A stretch of 64,000 nt of DNA from Chondromyces crocatus (GTDB lineage: Bacteria > Myxococcota_A > Polyangia > Polyangiales > Polyangiaceae). Under the pieces are notes generated by a model, which worked only from the letters and a program-made list of their open reading frames with translations, searched no databases and was not told the origin of the DNA. Positions 8,374-16,408 of this stretch are shown one piece after another (position 1 is the first letter of the stretch; each line of letters starts with the position of its first letter). The stretch is taken from positions 10,683,856 through 10,747,855 of the forward strand of contig NZ_CP012159.1 in the NCBI RefSeq assembly GCF_001189295.1. Direction: 5' to 3'. The position numbers and the translations under genes were made by a program.

Positions 8374-8741
8374 GTTCCTCGGTCACGGAGCGCGCCGTGG
8401 CGATGGGTGCCCAGCACGACGCCGAGAGCACCGATGATGCAATGCCGGAAGGCAGCTCGCCAGCGAGCACCACGCACGCCGTCGTCAGCATGCTGGCGTC
8501 TGGACGGCGCGCGCATGTCCCGCTCGCAATCGTCTCGTGCGGCTGCGCGCGTGTGCGCCGCTCAGGCGACGAGCGACCTTCGTTGCACCACATGGCCCCC
8601 TGCCACGGAGCAACCCATCACCGCGTCTACTTCCGCCTTCGCCGACAGGACGGGTCACGCCCTGCACGGCGACGCGGAGGGCAGGCCCTCCATGCCGCGG
8701 AGACGACGCCTCCATGAGGCGTCACCCCCACCGTGTGCAGC
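8374..8741. other. Gene-free interval of 368 bp
   Basis: Both neighbours are on the minus strand, so this holds the upstream region of the histidine kinase-like gene and the 3' side of the dolichol-kinase-like gene. Open frames exist on both strands, but their translations are Arg/Ala-rich with no recognisable domain. No strong promoter, repeat or hairpin was seen. Confidence 0.5.
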
Positions 8742-9425
8742 TCACACCGCGGGGAGCGCGAGCCCTGCGGCCGACACGGCGGCAGCGACGGAGACGGGGA
8801 TCGTGAAGTTGTCGTCGAGCCGCGTGGAGACCAGCTCGGCCACCGCGCCTGCCACGGCCCCCGCGACGGCCAGCAGCATCATCGACGGGAAGGGGAGCGG
8901 GTGGAAGATCGCGAGCGTCGCCATCGCGACCAGCGCGCCCGCCACCACGAAGCCCATCGTCCCTTCCAGCGAACGGCCCGTGCGCAAGCGCGTGCGCCCG
9001 AAGCGCCGCCCGATGAAGCCTGCCGCAGGATCGGCGAACGCCAGCACCACCACACCCAGCTCCGCCGCACGCAGCGGCGCGATGAGGGCGAGGCCCACGA
9101 GCGCGGTGAGATACCAGGTCGACGAGTTCACCTGGTGACGCTCGTGCGGGTGCGCGACCTGCGAGAAGACCCGCATCAGCGCCCGGTTCACCGCGGGGCT
9201 GCGCCGGCGCAGAAACTCCATCGTCCACGCCCACGTCATGAGCCCGCCGCTCACCCCCACGAGCCAGGTCCGGTCGGGCAGGAGCCGGAGCATCGCCAGC
9301 GCCACCATCCCGGAGGCGACGTGGAACAGGCTGCGCGTCATGTTCTCGGCGCGCACGGGGCGGGGCGTGGCGGGGGCGACCTCGTCGCTCAGCGCGGAGA
9401 GGTCGTAAGCGGAGTTCGACGACAC
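8742..9425 (-). CDS. Dolichol/phytol kinase-like CTP-dependent membrane protein
   Basis: 227 residues with about six hydrophobic segments. The C-terminal half carries the signature of the SEC59/DGK1/VTE5 polyprenol kinase family: FADPAAGFIGRRFG near residues 131-144, then GRSLEGTMGF, and near the end LDDNFTIP. Known members phosphorylate dolichol, phytol or diacylglycerol using CTP at the membrane. The bacterial substrate is unknown; an isoprenoid or lipid alcohol is a reasonable guess. Translation probably starts at the GTG at 9425; an ATG at 9341 is an alternative that removes a hydrophilic tail. No obvious operon partners. Confidence 0.8.
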   Translation of the reverse strand: MSSNSAYDLSALSDEVAPATPRPVRAENMTRSLFHVASGMVALAMLRLLPDRTWLVGVSGGLMTWAWTMEFLRRRSPAVNRALMRVFSQVAHPHERHQVNSSTWYLTALVGLALIAPLRAAELGVVVLAFADPAAGFIGRRFGRTRLRTGRSLEGTMGFVVAGALVAMATLAIFHPLPFPSMMLLAVAGAVAGAVAELVSTRLDDNFTIPVSVAAAVSAAGLALPAV

Positions 9426-9578
9426 GGGCGCGCAACCTAGCGCCGAGGTGGCAGGAGAGGTTCAGTTTTTGGTCATTTTGATGGCGGCCACGCTGCCGCG
9501 GCGCGTCAGCCGTACCGCATCGGCGGGCCTGATCGGCTTGTCCTCGCCCACGCGAACGAGCACCCTGGCCGCCGCCTC

Positions 9579-10096
9579 ATGACCTTGACGCTGCACGATC
9601 TGGCCTGTGTCGACGATCGCCGCCCCAGCCCCTTCTGCTGGCGAATCAAGTTCGCACTCGCGCACAAGCGGCTCCCCTTCGACGCCCGCCCGGTGGGGTT
9701 CACCGGCATCCGGGGGCTCTGCGGAGGCGAAGGCCTGTTTTCGATCACACGCTCCCCGAGGACCGGGACGACTTCCGCGCGAGCCGGGAGAAGCGCTTCG
9801 GGACCACGCTGGAGGCGCTTCACGAAAGGCGCGAAGCGCAGCGCGGGGCGGCGCGGGAGCGCTTCGCCCCGCTCCGGCTGACGCTCACCGTGCTGAAGCA
9901 GCCGTTCCTCTCGGGTCACGAGGCCGGGTACGCCGACTTCATGGTCGCCGGGGCGCTGCTCTGGGCGGCGTCGGTCGCCACGATGCCTCTGCTCGAAGCG
10001 AACGATCCGGTCGTCGGCTGGTTCGAGCGGGTGCGCGACCTGTGCGGAGGAGCGGGCCGGACCAGCCCGACCCACGACATCGTGCAGCGAGAGTGA
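9579..10096 (+). pseudogene. Glutathione S-transferase remnant (internal deletion plus frameshift)
   Basis: The first frame (from ATG 9579) reads as a GST N-terminus with SPFCWRIKFALAHK and PVGFTGI, but becomes Arg/Ser-rich noise after about residue 50. From about 9739 a different frame continues as a typical GST C-terminal domain: REKRFGTTLEAL, then GYADFMVAGALLWAAS, PLLEANDPVVGWFERV and LCGGAGR, stopping at 10096. Between the halves the expected glutathione-binding strands and about 90 residues of helical domain are missing. This looks like one deletion that also shifted the frame near 9721-9740. The gene is almost certainly dead; two separate short proteins are the unlikely alternative. 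Confidence 0.85.
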
Positions 10097-10148
10097 ACCG
10101 GCGTACCTGTCGCGTGCCAGCGGATGCGGCAAATTCCCGCAGCTTCAT

Positions 10149-10214
10149 CGCGTCACGGACGCGGCTTTACCGCGTCACGAGAGCGGCTCTACCGCGTCAT
10201 CGGAACGGCGCTGC
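10149..10214. repeat. Imperfect 22-bp tandem repeat, 3 copies
   Basis: Units at 10149-10170, 10171-10192 and 10193-10214 each begin CGCGTCA and share GCGGCT-TAC or close variants. They lie between the GST remnant and the Pup-like gene, starting 64 bp upstream of its ATG, so they overlap its likely promoter region. Confidence 0.7.
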
Positions 10215-10277
10215 CGTGCTGACGGACGCAAAGCTCTGGAACGATCGCGGCACAGCTTCGTGATAGCTTCCCAGGTC

Positions 10278-10445
10278 ATGCAGTCGTCGAAGTTGCAGGC
10301 CGTCAGGAAGCTCGACATCCAGGAAGCACGCCCGAGCGACCGGGAGGCGCTGCACGAGGCGCTGCTGCGAGAGATCGCGGACGACGCGCGCATCGCGCCG
10401 GAGCGCTACCTCCAGGACAGCATCGTCCCCGAAGGCGGCGAGTAG
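10278..10445 (+). CDS. Pup-like protein modifier ending in Gly-Gly-Glu
   Basis: A 55-residue, charged, Cys-free protein whose C-terminus is DSIVPEGGE. The final GGE is the ligation-competent end of prokaryotic ubiquitin-like protein (Pup), whose C-terminal glutamate side chain is joined to lysines. The region before it (SDREALHEALLREIADDARI, then APERYLQD) is predicted helical and acidic, like the interaction helix of Pup. Because glutamate is encoded directly, no deamidation of GGQ would be needed. The gene sits 13 bp upstream of a PafA/Dop-family gene, which makes the assignment strong despite the short length. A GTG at 10260 would give 61 residues, nearer the usual 60-70. The ribosome-binding site is weak (AGG). 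Confidence 0.82.
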   Translation: MQSSKLQAVRKLDIQEARPSDREALHEALLREIADDARIAPERYLQDSIVPEGGE

Positions 10446-10458
10446 CAGCGCGCGGTCG

Positions 10459-12165
10459 ATGCCCCGCCTCCTCGGACTGGAGACGGAGCTGGCCATCCGG
10501 TTCACGCCGACGGGCGAGCCCGCGAGCGCGCGCCCGGGCAACAACGTCATCTATCAAGCCCTCGCAGACTCCGTGGCAGCGCTGGTGCAGACCCAGCCTG
10601 GCGAGAGCCATGGCGTCGAAGAGTCTCGCCTCTTCACGGAGAGCGGCGCCTCGATCGCCTACGAGGTGTTCCCTTACGCGCCCAGCGCCGGGCTCGTCGA
10701 GGTGGCGACGCCCGAGTGCGACGAGGCCGGGCAGCTCGTCTGTCATCAGCGCGCGATCGAGGCGCTCTTGCTCCAGGCCATCCCGGACGCCTCGCGACGG
10801 CTCTCGGCCCTGGGCTTCGAGGGCGAGTTCACGCTCCTGAAGAACTGCCGTGACGCCGAGGGGCACATCTATGGCGCTCAGGAGAACTACGAGGTCGAGA
10901 TCGCGCGGGGCGCCTGGCTGTGGGTCTACCGGGTCGGCCTCGTCCTGCTCGCGCCGCTGGTGCTCGTGGAGGCCATCCTGTTCTGGGCCTTCGTCGTCGT
11001 GCTGGTCACCGCGATGCTCCTGGCGATGCTCGGGCTCCTGATCGCCGCGCGCGTGATCCCGCGCTGGCGCGAGCGAAACCTGGTGGACGAGCTGCTCGCC
11101 GAAGAGAACCCGGCCCGGGACCGGAAGCTCCGGGAAGCGGTGCGGGTGCTCGACAAGGTGCTGATCAATCCCGGGATCCTCCTCTCGGCGTGGCTGATCC
11201 GCGTCGCTGGGTTCCGGCGCGAGCGGCGTTCGGCCCTGGGATTCCTGGTTTCGCGCCCCATCCTCACCGGCGCAGGCTCGCTGGAGGCGAACGGCGACTT
11301 CGGCCTGAGCGAGAAGGGTCCAGCGATCCGGGCGGTGATGCGGTCGAAGGCGGGCCCGGACAACCGACCGCTCATCGACACGGGGAACCTCATCAAGGAC
11401 GCGACGGGGCCCCTCCGTGCGCGCCTGCGGCCGTACGTGAAGCTCTTCCGGGCCCGCCAGCGGATGCAGCTCGGGCTGTCGGACGCGAACGTGGCCCAGG
11501 TCGCGGAGTTCTTGAAGGTGGGGGTCACCTCGCTGGTGCTGGACATGGTGGAAGCCGGAGCGCTCTCGGACGCGCCTCGTCCTGCGGATCCGATCGCGGC
11601 ACTGCACGCCATCTGCGCCGACCCGACGCTCAAGGTGCGGGTGGCGATCGTGGGGGGCGAGCCGATGAGCGCCCTGGAGATCCAGCGGGCGTACCTCGCG
11701 AAGGCGCGCGCGTTCGTGCGCACGTCGCCCACCACCTCGCTCGGCGCGCACCAGCTCCTGCGCCTGTGGGGGGACGCGCTCGACGCGCTGGAGGAGGATC
11801 CGGCGCAGCTCGTGGGGGCGCTCGACTGGGTGACGAAGCGCACGCTGCTCGAAGGCTGCGCGCCGGACGCGGCGTTCGCGGTGCAGAAGAAGATCGACCT
11901 GCGCTACCACGAGCTGGGGAGCGGCTACTTCGCGCGCATCGAGCGCGCAGGGCTCGCCCGGCGCGTGGTGAGCGACGAGGAGATCACCACCGCCATCCGC
12001 ACGCCGCCGGCCTCGACGCCAGCGCGGCTGCGCGGTCAGCTCGTCCGCGAGCTCGCGGGCGAGCGGCTGCCGGTGCGGGTGTCCTGGGACTCGGTGCGCA
12101 TCGGCGGTCGGCTCGGCGGGAAGGTGATCCCGCTGCGAGGACCGCGCGCGCGGCCACGTCGCTGA
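10459..12165 (+). CDS. PafA/Dop-family Pup-ligase-like protein with membrane insertion
   Basis: 568 residues of the glutamine-synthetase-like PafA/Dop family. Recognisable blocks are GLETE (6-10, metal-binding Glu), EVATPECD (81-88), KNCRDAEGHIYGAQENYEV (128-146), SRPILTGAG (265-273), LSDANVAQVAEFLKVGVTSLVLDM (340-363), IDLRYHELGSG, and TPPASTPARLRG near the C-terminus. Between the ENY block and SRPILTGAG lies an extra stretch of about 110 residues. It holds two or more hydrophobic helices (about 152-200) and a basic cytoplasmic-type loop, absent from the soluble family members known to me. At the position where PafA/Dop have the catalytic Asp (Y-x-D), this protein has Tyr68-Glu69. It probably ligates, or removes, the Pup-like protein encoded just upstream, at the membrane. 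Ligase versus depupylase cannot be settled by eye. Confidence 0.85.
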   Translation: MPRLLGLETELAIRFTPTGEPASARPGNNVIYQALADSVAALVQTQPGESHGVEESRLFTESGASIAYEVFPYAPSAGLVEVATPECDEAGQLVCHQRAIEALLLQAIPDASRRLSALGFEGEFTLLKNCRDAEGHIYGAQENYEVEIARGAWLWVYRVGLVLLAPLVLVEAILFWAFVVVLVTAMLLAMLGLLIAARVIPRWRERNLVDELLAEENPARDRKLREAVRVLDKVLINPGILLSAWLIRVAGFRRERRSALGFLVSRPILTGAGSLEANGDFGLSEKGPAIRAVMRSKAGPDNRPLIDTGNLIKDATGPLRARLRPYVKLFRARQRMQLGLSDANVAQVAEFLKVGVTSLVLDMVEAGALSDAPRPADPIAALHAICADPTLKVRVAIVGGEPMSALEIQRAYLAKARAFVRTSPTTSLGAHQLLRLWGDALDALEEDPAQLVGALDWVTKRTLLEGCAPDAAFAVQKKIDLRYHELGSGYFARIERAGLARRVVSDEEITTAIRTPPASTPARLRGQLVRELAGERLPVRVSWDSVRIGGRLGGKVIPLRGPRARPRR

Positions 12166-12201
12166 CCCGCAGCGTGCCGTGAGGGTGTACACTCGCGCAT
12201 C

Positions 12202-13182
12202 ATGAGTGGGTCGGGAACAGGTGGGGGCGTCGCGCGACGGCAACCGGGAGAGCCGCCGCTCCTCATCGTGGGTGCGATGAATTTCGGGGGACGGACCACC
12301 TCCGCCGAGGCCGAGCGCATCGTGAGCCGCGCGCTCGAGCGAGGGCTCATCGCGTTCGACACGGCGAACTCCTACAACGACGGCGAGAGCGAGCGGATCC
12401 TCGGACGCGCCCTGCGCGGGCGCCGCCACGAGGTGCACCTCGCCACCAAGGTGGGCCTGCGAAGGACGCGAGGGCGCGCCGAAGGGCTGAGCCGCGAGCG
12501 GGTGCTCCAGGCGATCGACGAGAGCCTGACGCGCCTCGGCGTCGACCACGTGGACCTCTACTACCTGCACGCGCCCGATCCGGCGACGCCCGTCGAGGAG
12601 ACGCTCGACGCGATCAACACGATCCTCGACCAGGGCAAGATCGGCAGCTTCGGGGTGAGCAACTTCGCGTCGTGGCAAGTCCTGGAGATGATCCAGCGTC
12701 AGGACGCGGGAGGGCGCGCCCGCGCCGCGGCCTCCCAGGTGCTCTACAACCTGCTCATCCGGCAGCTCGACGTCGAGTACGCCGCCTTCGCGCGGCGCTA
12801 CCCGGTGCCCACCGCCGTCTACAACCCGCTGGCTGGCGGCCTGCTCGCCGGTCGCTACGAAGGGCAGCCCGTGCCGCCCTCCGGCTCCCGGCTGGATGGC
12901 AACCGCCTGTACCAGCGCCGCTACTGGACGGAGCGGATGCTGGAGCTGGTCGCGGCCTACCGGGCCGTCGCCGCCGAGGCGGGGATGAGCTTGCTGGAGC
13001 TGTCGTACGCCTGGCTCGCGCGGCGCGAGGTGGTCGACGCCATCCTGCTCGGGCCGGCCACCGTGGAGCACCTGGACGCGGCCATCGACGCCTGCCAGCG
13101 CCCCCTCCCCGCCGACGTGGAGCGGCGCATCGAGGGCATCCACGCGGAGCACATCGGGACCGACGCCACGTATGCGCGGTGA
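12202..13182 (+). CDS. Aldo/keto reductase
   Basis: 326 residues, a TIM-barrel NAD(P)H-dependent reductase. The catalytic tetrad is visible: Asp53 and Tyr58 (FDTANSYNDGESE), Lys83 (ATKVG) and His123 (YYLHAPD). The SFGVSNF segment and the C-terminal ILLGPATVEHLD cofactor region fit the group that includes potassium-channel beta-subunit-like and tyrosine-auxotrophy-type reductases. It reduces carbonyls in the cytoplasm; the substrate is unknown. It begins 36 bp after the PafA-like gene and overlaps the dioxygenase gene by 11 bp, so all may be one transcript. Confidence 0.93.
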   Translation: MSGSGTGGGVARRQPGEPPLLIVGAMNFGGRTTSAEAERIVSRALERGLIAFDTANSYNDGESERILGRALRGRRHEVHLATKVGLRRTRGRAEGLSRERVLQAIDESLTRLGVDHVDLYYLHAPDPATPVEETLDAINTILDQGKIGSFGVSNFASWQVLEMIQRQDAGGRARAAASQVLYNLLIRQLDVEYAAFARRYPVPTAVYNPLAGGLLAGRYEGQPVPPSGSRLDGNRLYQRRYWTERMLELVAAYRAVAAEAGMSLLELSYAWLARREVVDAILLGPATVEHLDAAIDACQRPLPADVERRIEGIHAEHIGTDATYAR

Positions 13183-13960
13183 CGACTGGCTCGTCGACGA
13201 GCCCGCACGCGACGTGGAAGGAGCGATCGCCCACTTCGCGGAGCGCGGGTACGCGCGGCTCGGGCGGGCGCTCTCGGACGAGGGCCTCGCCGCCCTGCGC
13301 GCCCGCTGCGAGGACCTGATGCTCGGCCGCGTCGTGTGGCCAGGGATGTTCTTCCAGCACGAGTCGGCGAGCGGCAAGTACGAGGACCTGCCGTACGGCA
13401 AGGGCTACGAGGGCCCGAGCCTCGACTACCGCAAGCTGGAGAAGCTCGAGAAGGATCCGCTGTTCTTCGCCTGGATCCAGAACCCCTTGTTCGAGCGGGT
13501 GGCGCGCGCCGTCATCGACGGTGACGTGGTGATCTACCGGGCCACGCTGTTCAACAAGCCGGCCTGGGGCGGGTCACCGCTGCCCTGGCACCAGGACGGC
13601 GGCAGCTTCTGGGGGCTGGACCGTGAGCCGGTGCTGCAGATCTGGACGGCGCTGGACGACGCGCCCCTCACGGGCGGCTGCCTGGAGGTGGTGGAGGGGA
13701 GCCACGCCGCCGGGCTGGCGACGCCGCTCGGAGGCGTCATCCCGGCCGAGCACGTGCGGGGGAAGGACGCCGAGGCGCGCGCGGTCCCCGTCCCTGCCCG
13801 CGCCGGCGAGGTGCTGCTGATCCACAACCACCTGTGGCACCGCTCGCGGCCGAGCCAGACCGGCCTGCCACGACGCGCCTTCACCATCTGCTACATGAGC
13901 GCGGCCACGCGCTGCCTGCGCAAGCGGCGTGCCCCGCGCGAGTTCACGCGGGTGTTCTAG
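13172..13960 (+). CDS. Phytanoyl-CoA dioxygenase (PhyH) family Fe(II)/2-oxoglutarate oxygenase
   Basis: 262 residues. The iron-binding facial triad is evident: His140-x-Asp142 in LPWHQDGG and the distal His223 in HNHLWHRS. Arg225 or a following basic residue probably binds 2-oxoglutarate. The TGGCLEVVEGSH segment is a family hallmark. Such enzymes hydroxylate or halogenate small molecules or lipids. The start overlaps the aldo/keto reductase gene by 11 bp and the stop is 5 bp before the STAND ATPase, so the three are co-translated. A joint redox tailoring step with the reductase is plausible but not shown. Confidence 0.92.
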   Translation: MRGDDWLVDEPARDVEGAIAHFAERGYARLGRALSDEGLAALRARCEDLMLGRVVWPGMFFQHESASGKYEDLPYGKGYEGPSLDYRKLEKLEKDPLFFAWIQNPLFERVARAVIDGDVVIYRATLFNKPAWGGSPLPWHQDGGSFWGLDREPVLQIWTALDDAPLTGGCLEVVEGSHAAGLATPLGGVIPAEHVRGKDAEARAVPVPARAGEVLLIHNHLWHRSRPSQTGLPRRAFTICYMSAATRCLRKRRAPREFTRVF

Positions 13961-13965
13961 GCGCG

Positions 13966-16335
13966 GTGGCCGCTCGATCCGGAGTCTCGGCGCGGCTCGG
14001 GCCCCGGACCTCGTTCGTGGGACGAGAGGCCGAGCTGGCGGACCTCCGCGCCCGCTTCGCCGCAGGAGATCGGCAGATCACGCTGCTCGGCCCCCCCGGA
14101 GCTGGCAAGACACGCCTGGCGGAACGCTTCGCGGCCAGCGAGGAACGCGTGGTGCGCTGCGCACTGGCCGGCGCACGCGCGCCCGACGATCTGCTCCGCG
14201 CCCTCGCGGGAGCGCTCGACGTGCCGCTCGGTGCGGAGGAGCGAGGTGTGACGCGCCTGGGTCGCGCGCTCGACGCGCTGGGCGCGGCGCTGGTGGTGCT
14301 CGATGGTCTGGAGGACCTGTCGAAGGCGTCCATCGCCACCGTCGACGCCTTGCTCGACGCGGCACCGGACGCGCGATGGCTCTGCACCTCCCGGCATCGC
14401 CTCGGCCTGGAAGGGGAGTCCTGTGCGCTCGTCGGAGGCCTGCCGCCGCCGGATGCGCAGGCGCTGTTCCTCGCGCGGGCCAGGCTCGCGGGCCGGACAC
14501 GCGCCCTGGACCCGGGCGAGGTGCCCCTGCTCGAGACCCTCCTTCAGCGCCTGGATCATCTCCCGCTCGCCGTGGAGCTGGTCGCTGCGCGCGCCGGAAC
14601 GCTGTCGCTGCGACAGCTCCTCGACGCCTTCGACCGGCGCGTCGATCTGCTCGCTGGCCCTGCGACGGCGTCCGGCGCGAGGCCCCAGAACCTGCGGAGA
14701 GCCATCGAGGCCTCGTGGGAGCAGCTCTCGGTCGACCAGCGCCGCACCTTGAGGTGGGCAGCGGTCTTCGAGGGCCCCTTCTCGCTGGGCGCAGCGGCGG
14801 CCGTCCTGGGACCGAGCGAGGAGGCCGCGCTCCAGGCGCTCGACGCCCTCCGTGAACGCTCGCTCGTCCGCGCCGAGGAAGCCGAGACAGGCGGGGGCGA
14901 GATCCACTTCTCGCTCTACGCGGTGATCCGGGCTCACGCCGCCGAGAAGCTGGAGGAGAGCGGCGAGCGGGAGGACGCCGAACTCGCCCACGCGCACCAC
15001 TACGTCACCGAGGGGACCCGGCTCGCCACAGCGCTCACCGGGCGCAGGCCGCGCGAGGCGCGCGACGCCCTCGCCCGGATCCTGGAGCAGGTGCTCTCGG
15101 CCCACCGCCGCATGCGCGCCATCCAGCCCGTCCTCGCGGTCGAGGCCGCCCTCGCCGCCGAGGCGCTGCTCGCATCGAGGGGCCCGGAAGAGACCTGGCG
15201 TTCCACCCTCGACGGCGCCCTGGACCTCGCCACCGCGCTCGACGAGCCCAGGCTCCTCTCGCGCGTGCTCTTCGCGCGCACCAGGGCGTTCGGCATGCGC
15301 GGTCTCTACGCGGAGGCGCGGCGCGACGCCGAGGGCGCCCGGATCGCGGCGCAGCGCGCGGGCGACGCCGGCGCGGAGGCGCGCGCCGTCTACGGGGTGA
15401 GCTTCACCCTGCGAGAGTCCGGCGAGGACCCGAGGCGCGCGCTCTCGCTGGCCGAAGAGGGGCTCGCCCTCGCCCGGCGCGCAGGGGACACGGAGGCGGA
15501 GGCGTGGTGCCTCGGCAGCGTCGCCGCCGCCGCGGCAGCGTGCCACGAGGGCGACCTCGCGCTCGTGCGCCACGAGGAGGCGCTCGTGCTCCTGCGGCGC
15601 CTCGGTCATGTGCGTGCCCTCTCCATCGGCCACGGCAACCTCGCCCTCGCCCTCGAAGCGCAGGGCCGCTTCGAGGAGGCCCGCGCCCACCACCTGGAGG
15701 CCCTGGAGCTGGCCGAGCAGTGCGGCGACGAGACCTTGCACGGCAAGATCCTCGGGGCCCTCGCGCGCCAGGAACACGCCGCGGGCCGCCTCGCGGAGGC
15801 CGAGGCGCACCTCGCGCTCCTGGAGACCTCGGTCCGACGCACCGGCGACCGAGAAGGCATGGCCCTGACGCAGATCGAGCGCGCCCGCTGGGCGTTCCTC
15901 GGTGGGGATCGCGAGGCGGGCTTGCGCGCGCTCACCCGGGCGCACGCCATCACCCTGACCCTCGACGCCCCGCGCCTGCACCGGGAGGTCGAGGAGGCCC
16001 GCGCCCTCGGCCACGCCGGCCTCTCTCCCCTGCGCGTCCATCCCGGAGGCGACTGGTTCGAGCGCGCGGGCGTCGGTCGCGTGGACCTCTCCCGTCGTCG
16101 CTCCCTGCGCCTCCTGCTCGCCGCCCTCATCGACGCCCACCCCCGAGGCCACGCCCTCTCCGCAGAGGTCCTGCTCCAGGCCGGGTGGCCCGGAGAGTCC
16201 GTCCACCCCGAGGCCGGCGCCCAGCGCGTCTGGACCGCCATCCGCACCCTCCGCAAGCTCGGCCTCGCCAGCGTGCTCGTCCAGCGGGACGGCGGCTACG
16301 CCCTCGATCCTGCCATCCGCCTGACGCTGGGTTGA
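13966..16335 (+). CDS. STAND-type ATPase with helical repeats and C-terminal winged-helix-like domain
   Basis: 789 residues from a GTG at 13966. FVGREAELADL precedes a P-loop (LLGPPGAGKT, residues 41-49, Lys48) and a Walker B VVLDGLE (110-116). SAR/GLPP and LPLAVELVAAR segments follow, the usual order in NB-ARC/STAND signalling ATPases. Residues about 340-680 are TPR-like helical repeats. The last 90 residues (AGWPGE, then RVWTAIRTLRKLGL) resemble a winged-helix or transcriptional-activator C-terminal domain. STAND proteins act as ligand-gated switches. The start was set just after the dioxygenase stop, because the longer open frame overlaps that gene. The regulated target is unknown. Confidence 0.85.
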   Translation: MAARSGVSARLGPRTSFVGREAELADLRARFAAGDRQITLLGPPGAGKTRLAERFAASEERVVRCALAGARAPDDLLRALAGALDVPLGAEERGVTRLGRALDALGAALVVLDGLEDLSKASIATVDALLDAAPDARWLCTSRHRLGLEGESCALVGGLPPPDAQALFLARARLAGRTRALDPGEVPLLETLLQRLDHLPLAVELVAARAGTLSLRQLLDAFDRRVDLLAGPATASGARPQNLRRAIEASWEQLSVDQRRTLRWAAVFEGPFSLGAAAAVLGPSEEAALQALDALRERSLVRAEEAETGGGEIHFSLYAVIRAHAAEKLEESGEREDAELAHAHHYVTEGTRLATALTGRRPREARDALARILEQVLSAHRRMRAIQPVLAVEAALAAEALLASRGPEETWRSTLDGALDLATALDEPRLLSRVLFARTRAFGMRGLYAEARRDAEGARIAAQRAGDAGAEARAVYGVSFTLRESGEDPRRALSLAEEGLALARRAGDTEAEAWCLGSVAAAAAACHEGDLALVRHEEALVLLRRLGHVRALSIGHGNLALALEAQGRFEEARAHHLEALELAEQCGDETLHGKILGALARQEHAAGRLAEAEAHLALLETSVRRTGDREGMALTQIERARWAFLGGDREAGLRALTRAHAITLTLDAPRLHREVEEARALGHAGLSPLRVHPGGDWFERAGVGRVDLSRRRSLRLLLAALIDAHPRGHALSAEVLLQAGWPGESVHPEAGAQRVWTAIRTLRKLGLASVLVQRDGGYALDPAIRLTLG

Positions 16336-16408
16336 GCGCGCGACACCTTCAGGATCTTTCAGGCCGGCTCCGTGGGCGCGCCCGCGCAGCGCCGATACCG
16401 CCTGGGGG

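Noticed and set aside
9462-9665. A 67-residue minus-strand frame ending SVAAIKMTKN
   Set aside because: The last 35 residues look somewhat protein-like, but the frame overlaps the GST remnant and has no ribosome-binding site or family match.
10303-13401. A 1032-residue minus-strand open frame
   Set aside because: It is antisense to the PafA-like, reductase and dioxygenase genes; its translation is Arg/Glu/Gly-rich with no domain. High GC leaves antisense frames open.
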